DNA of 5,983 bases from Bacteroidaceae bacterium. GTDB taxonomy: Bacteria; Bacteroidota; Bacteroidia; Bacteroidales; Bacteroidaceae. The translations under genes were made by a program, and so were the position numbers. Below the pieces are notes generated by a model. The model was not told where the DNA came from. It saw nothing but the letters and a program-made list of their open reading frames with translations, and made no database searches. The stretch is from positions 12,489 to 18,471 of the forward strand of contig JABUUG010000083.1 in NCBI GenBank assembly GCA_021443285.1. Reading direction: 5' to 3'. Positions 1-5,922 of this stretch are shown in pieces (within the stretch, counting starts at the first letter, position 1; every line of letters starts with the position of its first letter).

Positions 1-72
1 TAACTCCTTTAACTCCCTTAACTTCTTTAACTCCCTTAACTTCTTTAACTCCCTTAACTTCTTCAACTCCCC
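1..72 (-). repeat. 9-bp tandem array, eight units, 3' of the histidine kinase gene
   Basis: Eight contiguous 9-bp units fill this stretch exactly. On the plus strand they are TAACTCCTT, then TAACTCCCT and TAACTTCTT alternating three times, then a degenerate CAACTCCCC. The alternation gives an 18-bp higher-order period. Read in the direction of the neighbouring minus-strand kinase gene, the unit is RRGRAGTTA, purine-rich apart from one TT. The array begins 12 bases past the kinase stop codon. It starts at the window edge, so its full length is unknown. A 36-bp stretch (24-59) recurs identically at 2588-2623. It is not self-complementary, so it cannot act as a hairpin terminator by itself. Function is unknown. 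Confidence 0.95.
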
Positions 73-84
73 AAAATATCTCCT

Positions 85-2094
85 TTAGCTCTCCTTGCAG
101 TCGAACTGCGCCACGAAGCGGCAGCCGCCGGCGGTGTAGGCGGTGTCCATGAACGCCTTGCCGTGCAGCAGATACGCTATCAGGCGCACTATTGCCAGAC
201 CGATGCCGTTGCCCTGTATGTAGCTGCCCAGTTTCTCGTAGCGGTCGAACACCTTCTCCGCGTTCTCCGCAGCTATGCCGACGCCCGTGTCTGTTACAGC
301 CACCTCCCAGTTCTCTTCTCCCGTCTTGCAGAAGGCGAGTGTTATGCTGCCCTCGTAGGTGTATTTGCAGGCGTTGGAGACGTAGTTCGCTATCAGGCGT
401 TCTATCAGTACCCTGTCGCTCGTCACACTGAAGTCGCCACACTCTGCAAGCTGTAGCTGCACGCCCGGCTGCACCTTGTCGGAGAACTTCTCCAAAGTCT
501 TCTGGCACGACTCCTTCAGCGAGAAAGAGCTGATGTTCATGGGGTAGTTGCCTGACTCCATCTGCGACACGTCGAGCGTGTCCTGCACGAGTGTTATCAG
601 CAGGTTGCAGTTGTCCGTGATATAGCCCATATACTCCATGCTCTCTTCGGGCGACGGCGGGTAATCCTCGTCGGTGAGCAGCTGGTTGAAGCCCTGTATG
701 GCGTTGATGGGCGTGCGCAGCTCGTGTACCACATTCTCGATGAACACACCCTTCAGTTTGTTCGCTTTCTCAGCCTCGTCGCGCGCCTTCTCCGCTTCGC
801 CGCGTGCTACGGTTGCCTCGTCTCTTGCCGCCGTAGCCTCGTCGCGCTCCACCTTCAGCTGTGCGGCATGAAGGCGGTTGCTTCGTGCCGTGCGCACGGC
901 GAAGAACAGGATGATGGCGAGGATGATTACGACAGCACCTATGGCGCCCAGCTGCATCCTCATCTGGCGCTGCTTTATCTCCGTCTGCTGCTTCTCAATG
1001 GTTCTTTCCTTCTCCACAGTCTCATACTGCACAAGCAGCTCGCTCTGCTTGTCGTTGAATATCAAATCCTTTATCGAATCGTATTTAGTATAGTACACCC
1101 AAGCTTTCTTGGGATTTATCTCACGGTTTGCAAACGAAAGCACACGCAAAGTTAGCATTACCTGATACTTATCACCAAGCATTAAGTTCTTTTCCAATGC
1201 TTTTTCCGCAAATTCCGCAGCGGCAGTATAATTCTTCTTTAGAATAAAAATATCGCCAAGTTGCGTATAACAAAGAGCAAGGTTTTTTGTATCACCTATT
1301 TTCTCATAGAATGGTATAACCTTCATAAAATCTGTTTCCGCATCATCCGAACTTTTGTCTTTATATGCAAACGCCCTCTTTTTATATATCGCCGCCCTCT
1401 GCATCGTATGGGCTGCCACACCATTTTCATCCCCAGCCTTTTGTGATATGACTATTGCTTTCTGTATATTATCTAATGCCTCATCAAAATTATTCCTCTC
1501 GCACAACGTCTCACCAATCATCCCGTAGCAATTCGCTTTATCGTAGTCATTCTGTGCTGTCTTCAACGCCTTTTCAAAACAGACAATTGCTGCATCATAC
1601 CGTTTTTGAAACAAATATATCTGAGCAAGAATATAATTACAGAAAGTCTGCATATCCAAGTCCTGAAGTTTCTCTGCCAATGGAAGAGCCTCATTTAATG
1701 CCACCATTGACTTGTCATACTCTCCCATATTCCTAAACAACGAGCCTTTCTGGCAAAGTGCCATCTCCATAAGCCTATCGTCGCCGAGTTTCCTGCCTAC
1801 AGACAGAGTCTTTTCTATATATTCGAGGGCCTTCTTGTCGTCATTGTTGAAATAGTAGTCGCTCATGGCGGCATCCACCACAGCCATCGCCTGCTCACGG
1901 TTATTGCGGTCAGGCTCTGCAATTCTTGTTGCTATCCCTTCTGTCTCAAAATATTTCAACAGTTGCAGTACTCCCTCATAAGAATAATTCTGTTGAAGCT
2001 TCTCATATCGCGCCTCAACAGTTTCTGCTGCCACCGCCGTCAAAGCAGACAGCAGTAGCAGCAGTAAAATACAAATACGGTAATATTTCTTCAA
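85..2094 (-). CDS. TPR-containing membrane sensor histidine kinase
   Basis: This 669-aa protein is a two-component sensor that autophosphorylates on histidine and passes the phosphate to a response regulator not seen here. Residues 1-22 are a hydrophobic signal sequence ending AVAA. Residues 75-340 carry TPR-like helical pairs (clearest at about 108-141, 148-181, 185-218 and 275-308), predicted periplasmic. A transmembrane helix spans about 383-402. A coiled-coil linker at 417-444 has four perfect heptads of the form ARDEAxx. The kinase core follows: H box VVHELRTP with H457, N box around N570 and N574, G1 DTGVGI (602-607) and G2 GNGIGL (628-633). No receiver or DNA-binding domain is fused, so it is a classical, not hybrid, kinase. 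The start is TTG: the frame is closed by a stop at 2113-2115, no ATG lies between, and the next in-frame Met (residue 70) would lose the signal sequence. The sensor half is clearly AT-richer than the kinase half. The ligand is unknown. Confidence 0.93.
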   Translation of the reverse strand: MKKYYRICILLLLLLSALTAVAAETVEARYEKLQQNYSYEGVLQLLKYFETEGIATRIAEPDRNNREQAMAVVDAAMSDYYFNNDDKKALEYIEKTLSVGRKLGDDRLMEMALCQKGSLFRNMGEYDKSMVALNEALPLAEKLQDLDMQTFCNYILAQIYLFQKRYDAAIVCFEKALKTAQNDYDKANCYGMIGETLCERNNFDEALDNIQKAIVISQKAGDENGVAAHTMQRAAIYKKRAFAYKDKSSDDAETDFMKVIPFYEKIGDTKNLALCYTQLGDIFILKKNYTAAAEFAEKALEKNLMLGDKYQVMLTLRVLSFANREINPKKAWVYYTKYDSIKDLIFNDKQSELLVQYETVEKERTIEKQQTEIKQRQMRMQLGAIGAVVIILAIILFFAVRTARSNRLHAAQLKVERDEATAARDEATVARGEAEKARDEAEKANKLKGVFIENVVHELRTPINAIQGFNQLLTDEDYPPSPEESMEYMGYITDNCNLLITLVQDTLDVSQMESGNYPMNISSFSLKESCQKTLEKFSDKVQPGVQLQLAECGDFSVTSDRVLIERLIANYVSNACKYTYEGSITLAFCKTGEENWEVAVTDTGVGIAAENAEKVFDRYEKLGSYIQGNGIGLAIVRLIAYLLHGKAFMDTAYTAGGCRFVAQFDCKES
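763..846 (-). repeat. Four 21-bp in-frame repeats encoding the kinase signalling coiled coil
   Basis: Residues 417-444 of the kinase are four 7-residue units: RDEATAA, RDEATVA, RGEAEKA and RDEAEKA. The underlying DNA is a 21-bp tandem repeat with synonymous drift. The period matches one coiled-coil heptad, so gain or loss of a unit keeps both frame and helical register between the membrane helix and the H457 helix. Confidence 0.85.
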
Positions 2095-2163
2095 AACGCA
2101 GTTAAATAATCGTTACTCTTCAACTTAAAGTATCGCGTAAAGGATATTAATATAATCCAAACT

Positions 2164-2307
2164 TTAACACTCTACGAATCACACAGATTTACACGGATTC
2201 CCATTAGATGCTATCATTAATCTGTGTAAATCCGTATAATTCGTAGCGGATGAAATTAACACTCTACGAATTACGCAGATTTACACGGATTCCCATTAGA
2301 TGCTATC
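2164..2307. repeat. Composite dispersed-type repeat: two 52-bp direct copies around an inverted copy
   Basis: Copy A (2164-2215) and copy B (2256-2307) are 52 bp each, 92 bp apart, and differ at only two positions (2180/2272 and 2183/2275). Between them, 2219-2246 is an inverted copy of the CTACGAAT...CGGATT part, matching 24 of 28 positions against either flank. It can therefore form a stem with A (2172-2199, 19-nt loop) or with B (2264-2291, 17-nt loop), but not both. The core contains a near 10-bp tandem, ACACAGATTT then ACACGGATTC (2181-2200). Copy B lies 8 bases past the stop of the 48-aa gene, and copy A ends 69 bases before the kinase start. No transposase is present. It resembles an intergenic REP- or MITE-like element. 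Confidence 0.92.
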
Positions 2308-2315
2308 TACTCTAC

Positions 2316-2462
2316 TTACTCATGTTCAAAATCATCTATATCATCCTTTGTCAGAGGATTTGGGCTTACACCTACGCTATATGCCGGAGACGTATTTTCC
2401 AAAAGGCTCTCTGTTTGGATATTGTAAACATTTACAACTGGCTTTATATATTCTTTTCTCAT
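2316..2462 (-). CDS. Small hypothetical protein, 48 aa, 'YIKP' type
   Basis: A minus-strand ATG at 2462-2460 opens a 48-codon frame ending in TAA at 2316-2318. The product begins MRKEYIKPVVNVYNIQ and ends PLTKDDIDDFEHE. From memory, this pattern (Met-basic-x-Tyr-Ile-x-Pro, a short beta-like Val-rich stretch, a variable middle and an acidic tail) is common among small uncharacterised proteins of Prevotella and Bacteroides. There is no signal peptide, transmembrane segment or cysteine. The leader just before the ATG is almost pure A/T-rich sequence (AAAACAAAGAAATC), typical of Bacteroidetes translation starts without Shine-Dalgarno. It is codirectional with the kinase, 221 bp upstream of it, separated by the composite repeat. 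Function is unknown. A regulatory peptide, a peptide precursor, or a free-standing gene are all possible. A chance frame is less likely given the family-like N terminus. Confidence 0.7.
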   Translation of the reverse strand: MRKEYIKPVVNVYNIQTESLLENTSPAYSVGVSPNPLTKDDIDDFEHE

Positions 2463-2512
2463 GATTTCTTTGTTTTTATTTGTTTTACAATTACAACACT
2501 TTATATTAATCC

Positions 2513-2520
2513 CGAAGTTA
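2513..2520 (-). promoter_or_regulatory. Candidate -7 element for the 48-aa gene
   Basis: Read on the minus strand this is TAACTTCG, 7 of 8 matches to the Bacteroidetes -7 consensus TAnnTTTG. It would place the transcript start near 2506 and give a leader of about 44 nt. No TTTG -33 element sits at the expected distance, so support is modest. Confidence 0.35.
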
Positions 2521-2591
2521 AGTAATGGTTAAAGGCATCACCTGTATAGTTTGTTTGCAGGCTGTTATCTGAGTAGAAAGTCATTTGTCTT

Positions 2592-2627
2592 TAACTCCCT
2601 TAACTTCTTTAACTCCCTTAACTCCTT
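2592..2627 (-). repeat. 9-bp tandem array, four units, 3' of the exported-protein gene
   Basis: Four units occur on the plus strand: TAACTCCCT, TAACTTCTT, TAACTCCCT, TAACTCCTT, with a partial unit (TCTT) before them. Read along the upstream minus-strand gene, the array begins 3 bases after its stop codon. It is the same family and strand as the array at 1-72 and the reverse of the one at 5923 onward. If the stop were read through, the array would be in the Glu/Lys-Leu-Lys/Arg frame and stay open until a stop at 2565-2567. Function is unknown. Confidence 0.95.
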
Positions 2628-2630
2628 TTC

Positions 2631-4283
2631 TTAATTAAGCTTTTTCTTCCCCTTCTGGATAACGATGCCCTTATAGCTACTGCTTACGCGCTGCCCTTGC
2701 AGGTTATACATTGCGGCACTGCTGTCGTCTGCATCTGCCGGCACGAGTGTACCGTCAGTCTCCACACGGAAGATGGCTGTTGTGCCATTGTCGTCCTTAC
2801 CGTCACGGAACGTAACCTTCACCGACTTGCCGTCTGCAGGAATCAGATTTTTTTCCGTTTGCAGATACACCACGTAATCCCTTGCTGCCGGAACGGTATA
2901 GTTTGTAGCGAGCTGGTGGAATGTAGGTGGGGTGTCATCGTCCAATCTTCCGAACAGATAGTTGTAACATTTAGGTTCGCTCTCAGTATCAGATTTATAA
3001 ATGATATCAGCAGCCTTTGCAACCTTGAAATCTTTAAGTTCGTTAACATAATCTCCTTCTTTGCTCCATTTCACGAACTCGAATTTTGTGTTTGGCTCAC
3101 CTTTTACCATGAACGCACCACAAACCTGACCATACATCAATTCCATTACGACCCCATTCTCTTGGTTAGTGCGGTCTAAATCGACATTATAGACCTTTAT
3201 ATTATCCGATGGTTTCACCTCGAAGCTGTAGTCCTCGGCATAGTATGTACTGACACCATACTGCCCTATCGTCAGATCACCGAATGTGGATGGGTCCGGC
3301 TCGTCTTCTTTTACATTCAACAATGTATATGTAGTAGCACATTCCGGAGATTCAACACTGGTATCCTCAAAGCCTATAGCACCTGGTGCCAACTTACAAC
3401 ATACCGATGCCATTGCCACATGATTCGCCTTTACCTTTTGCTTAGGACCAAACTCCCTTGTGCCCCGTGCCGATGATGTAGCGCCATAGCCCACATTTAT
3501 TGTTACTTCCATCATCTTGGGATTGTCTGCGTTTACCACTGCCGACAGCACACTCTCGCGCTTTATCTTTTGTATCGGAGCAGACTGTCGCAAAGCGGGT
3601 GCAGAGTTATACTCTTTCGCCCAATCAATATACCGGTCCAAATACACCTCAATCAGGTCGGAGCCGTACTCCGTAGAGCCATCATCCATAACCAAGCGCT
3701 TTCCATTTTTATCCAAAACATTTCCAGCTGCATCATGCCTGATGTTATGCTCAAACGTCATGGAGAATTTAAACGATTCGCCGCCAGAGATATCCACTTT
3801 CTCCGTAGAACCGTTTGCCGGAGATATAGTAACAGTTGAAGGGTTATCATCTGTTACGGTAAAATTAATAGTCGCAAGTAGTTGCTCAGACTCATTTCCG
3901 TTTACAGTTAAAACAACAGTAGCAGTTCCAGTTTTAGTAGGATAGAACTTTATATAATTAAAGTTTTTTTCCCTGTCCCAGCCATCGCTTACAGTAAAAC
4001 TACCTAAAGTCATATTGTAGCGTTTAGTGTTGTTCTGAGGATCATCTTTTTCAGTTAGAGATACTTTAGCCAGTTTGAAATATGAAGAACCTATTTTCTC
4101 TTCCACACAATTATACTCAGAACCCATATTAAACGCAACACTGTCCATCCAACCCAACTTCGCAGTAACATCAACTGTTACGGGGTCAATAGGGTTTTCC
4201 TCTTCTCCCTGCGCCATCGCATTCTGCCACCCCATAATCATGAAGCACGACAAAAACAGAAACTTTAGTAGATTTTTTTTCAT
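2631..4283 (-). CDS. Exported Ig-like/CTD-tail protein of unknown function
   Basis: This 550-aa protein starts with a signal peptide (KKN, hydrophobic core, then NAMA before Q25). It has no lipobox, so it is exported but probably not a lipoprotein. Residues 35-143 look like a beta-sandwich of bacterial Ig-like (Big) type, with GTATVVLTVNG at about 119-129 and FTVTDD at 141-146. A second beta-rich region follows at about 150-320. Residues 350-510 resemble the C-terminal region seen in many Prevotella and Bacteroides surface proteins, with YLFGRLDDD (442-450) and NYTVPAARDYVVYL (461-474). The tail has YNLQGQRV (526-533) and KGIVIQKGKK (538-547), which resembles type IX secretion or surface-sorting tails. 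That resemblance is recognition, not proof of secretion route. No catalytic motif was recognised. The gene is divergent from the transporter. Its first codons contain a run of eight A. The 3' module is GC-richer than the middle. Confidence 0.85.
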   Translation of the reverse strand: MKKNLLKFLFLSCFMIMGWQNAMAQGEEENPIDPVTVDVTAKLGWMDSVAFNMGSEYNCVEEKIGSSYFKLAKVSLTEKDDPQNNTKRYNMTLGSFTVSDGWDREKNFNYIKFYPTKTGTATVVLTVNGNESEQLLATINFTVTDDNPSTVTISPANGSTEKVDISGGESFKFSMTFEHNIRHDAAGNVLDKNGKRLVMDDGSTEYGSDLIEVYLDRYIDWAKEYNSAPALRQSAPIQKIKRESVLSAVVNADNPKMMEVTINVGYGATSSARGTREFGPKQKVKANHVAMASVCCKLAPGAIGFEDTSVESPECATTYTLLNVKEDEPDPSTFGDLTIGQYGVSTYYAEDYSFEVKPSDNIKVYNVDLDRTNQENGVVMELMYGQVCGAFMVKGEPNTKFEFVKWSKEGDYVNELKDFKVAKAADIIYKSDTESEPKCYNYLFGRLDDDTPPTFHQLATNYTVPAARDYVVYLQTEKNLIPADGKSVKVTFRDGKDDNGTTAIFRVETDGTLVPADADDSSAAMYNLQGQRVSSSYKGIVIQKGKKKLN

Positions 4284-4354
4284 AGTGGTAAGGTATTGGG
4301 TTTTACAATTTATTATCGCTCAAAAAGTTTGGTGTGCTTATCACATTTATGGTG

Positions 4355-4362
4355 CGAAAATA
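4355..4362 (-). promoter_or_regulatory. Candidate -7 element for the exported-protein gene
   Basis: On the minus strand this reads TATTTTCG followed by CACC, matching TAnnTTTG at 7 of 8 positions, in the TTTGCACC-like context often seen at Bacteroidetes starts. It predicts a transcript start near 4348 and a leader of about 65 nt. No clear TTTG was found at -33. A short inverted repeat, TGTG-N5-CACA (4333-4345), lies at or just after the predicted start. Confidence 0.45.
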
Positions 4363-4390
4363 CGGTTTTTAGGCTGCATAAGCACTCAGC

Positions 4391-4422
4391 GCACATATAT
4401 ATATTAATGTGAATGCACATAT
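4391..4422. promoter_or_regulatory. Operator-like repeats in the divergent intergenic region
   Basis: GCACATAT occurs twice in direct orientation (4391-4398 and 4415-4422, 24 bp apart), with ATGTG (4407-4411) between them. The first CACAT (4392-4396) and ATGTG are separated by an AT-only spacer, and ATGTG also pairs with CACAT at 4416-4420. It sits between the two predicted divergent promoters, a position suited to a regulator binding site. The motifs are short and could arise by chance in AT-rich DNA. Confidence 0.3.
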
Positions 4423-4468
4423 TCCTACAAAAAATCAATTATTCAGGCGGTAATAGCACCACAAAACG

Positions 4469-4476
4469 TAACTTTG
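4469..4476 (+). promoter_or_regulatory. -7 promoter element for the NSS transporter
   Basis: TAACTTTG is a perfect match to the Bacteroidetes primary sigma -7 consensus TAnnTTTG. A transcript start about 7 nt downstream (near 4483) would give a leader of roughly 25 nt to the ATG at 4508. The -33 TTTG is not evident at the usual spacing. The position argues against the earlier TTG at 4487 as a start, because it would lie almost at the 5' end of the mRNA. Confidence 0.6.
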
Positions 4477-4507
4477 CGCGGCACTTTTGACCTACAACCG
4501 AACGACT

Positions 4508-5887
4508 ATGCAACGCGAAACACTATCCTCACGACTCGGATTCATCATGCTTGCCGCCGCCAGCGCAATCGGCATCGGAAATATATGGAAGTTCCCTTAC
4601 ATAACGGGCATCAGCGGCGGCGGTTTCTTCGTACTGCTATACATCTGCTTCCTCTTCCTGCTCGGCATACCGATAGTGAGCATGGAGCTGGGCGTGGGCA
4701 GGGGCAGCGGCTGCTCGCCGATAAAGGCGTTCACCAAGCTGGAGCCGAAAGGCACGAAGTGGCACTATCAGGGATGGGTGTCGCTCATAGGCAGCTACCT
4801 GCTGATGATGTTCTACACCGTAGTGTCGGGCTGGATGCTGCACTATTCGGCGGCGGCAATAGTGGGGAAGTTCACGGGCGACCTTGCCGACGGGCAGATA
4901 GCCGCTGTCTTCGACAACATGCTCGGCAACCCGATGCTGACAAGCGGATGGATGGTGTGCGTGGTGCTGCTCGGCTGCATGACCTGCGGCGTGGGACTGG
5001 TGAAAGGGCTGGAGAAGGTTACGAAGAAGATGATGATACTCCTGCTCGCCTCGATGTTCATACTCGCCGCCAACAGCCTCACACTGCCCGGCACGGCCGA
5101 GGGTCTGCGCTTCTACCTCGTGCCCGACTGGGAGCGTATGCAGGCGGTGGGCGTCTTCAATGTGCTGTACAACGCCATGAGCCAGGCATTCTTCACGCTG
5201 AGCATAGGCATCGGTGCGATGGCTATCTTCGGCAGCTACATGAACCGTGAACGCACCCTGCTGACAGAGAGCACCATCATAGCCGCCCTCGACACGCTCG
5301 TCGCCCTCGTTGCCGGACTGATAATCTTCCCCGCCTGCTTCACCTACAATGTGGAGCCTACCGCCGGCCCCGGACTGCTGTTCATATCCCTGCCCGAAGT
5401 GTTCAACCGCATGCCGATGGGGCAATGGTGGGGCGCACTCTTCTTCATCTTCATGTCGTTCGCCTCGCTATCCACTGTTTTCGCCGTTTTCGAGAACATC
5501 ATCGCCTGCTGTTCCGAGCAGTTCGGATGGTCACGCCAGCGGTCGGCAGCCATCAACTTCTTCATCATCACCTTTGGCTCCATCCCCTGCGTGCTGGGCT
5601 TCAACAGCTGGAAATGGGAATGGCTCAGTGCCTTCGGCGGCACAATACTCGACCTTGAGGACTTCATCGTCTCCTACATAGCCCTCCCCCTCGGCGGCCT
5701 CGTCTATGCCCTCTTCTGCGTACTGCGCGGCGGCTGGGGCTGGGAAGCCTTCAGCAAAGAGGCGAACACGGGCAAGGGCATACGCTACGCCCCATGGATG
5801 CAGACATACCTCACCTACATCCTCCCCCTCATCATACTCGCCGTATTCATCTTCGGCCTCTGCCAGAAGTTTCATATTCTCAGTTAG
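4508..5887 (+). CDS. Neurotransmitter:sodium symporter (NSS/SNF) family transporter
   Basis: This 459-aa inner-membrane protein probably takes up an amino acid or similar amine using the Na+ gradient, with the LeuT fold. About 11 transmembrane helices are visible, the usual bacterial number (TM1 10-32, TM2 40-62, TM3 88-115, TM6 220-243, TM7 258-280, TM8 308-334, TM10 383-404, TM11 433-452). The TM1 signature is SRLGFI...AIGIGNIWKFPY, with N25 matching LeuT Asn27 (Na1). TM6 has FFTLSIGIGAM (228-238), matching the unwound substrate region. TM8 has FASLST (318-323), matching the Na2 residues Ala351, Thr354 and Ser355 of LeuT conservatively. K28 and D385 align with the extracellular gate pair Arg30/Asp404, and Y103 with Tyr108. 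In TM7, D262 aligns with LeuT Asn286 and A266 with Glu290. ATG 4508 is chosen because the family N terminus begins there. The substrate cannot be read from sequence. GC content is high, unlike the neighbouring exported-protein gene. Confidence 0.93.
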   Translation: MQRETLSSRLGFIMLAAASAIGIGNIWKFPYITGISGGGFFVLLYICFLFLLGIPIVSMELGVGRGSGCSPIKAFTKLEPKGTKWHYQGWVSLIGSYLLMMFYTVVSGWMLHYSAAAIVGKFTGDLADGQIAAVFDNMLGNPMLTSGWMVCVVLLGCMTCGVGLVKGLEKVTKKMMILLLASMFILAANSLTLPGTAEGLRFYLVPDWERMQAVGVFNVLYNAMSQAFFTLSIGIGAMAIFGSYMNRERTLLTESTIIAALDTLVALVAGLIIFPACFTYNVEPTAGPGLLFISLPEVFNRMPMGQWWGALFFIFMSFASLSTVFAVFENIIACCSEQFGWSRQRSAAINFFIITFGSIPCVLGFNSWKWEWLSAFGGTILDLEDFIVSYIALPLGGLVYALFCVLRGGWGWEAFSKEANTGKGIRYAPWMQTYLTYILPLIILAVFIFGLCQKFHILS

Positions 5888-5922
5888 CGGGCAATCATGG
5901 AAACAGGGGAGGATGAATAATT

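Noticed and set aside
1..72. CRISPR array
   Set aside because: The units are contiguous 9-mers without spacers, and no cas gene is present.
2125..2161. Promoter for the kinase: TTTG (2158-2161) with TACTTTAA (2125-2132), minus strand
   Set aside because: The 25-bp spacer is longer than the roughly 19-21 bp expected and the -7 match is only 6 of 8, so it is not listed as a feature.
2250..2525. Plus-strand 91-aa frame over the small gene and repeat
   Set aside because: It is antisense to the 48-aa gene, starts inside a repeat and has the hydrophobic/aromatic composition expected of AT-rich noncoding DNA.
4313..4420. Minus-strand 35-codon frame rich in Cys and His upstream of the exported-protein gene
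   Set aside because: It runs across the predicted promoter and leader, has no leader of its own that I can see, and resembles no family I know.
4487..4507. A TTG start extending the transporter by seven residues
   Set aside because: It lies only about 4 bases after the predicted transcript start, and the seven residues are not part of the family N terminus. ATG at 4508 fits both.
4637..5425. Long minus-strand 262-aa frame inside the transporter
   Set aside because: It is a shadow of the GC-rich transporter codons, His/Ala/Glu-rich with no domain, and the plus-strand frame has clear NSS motifs.
5897..5920. Seven-codon frame (METGEDE) after the transporter
   Set aside because: It is too short to support, with no leader or conservation evidence.
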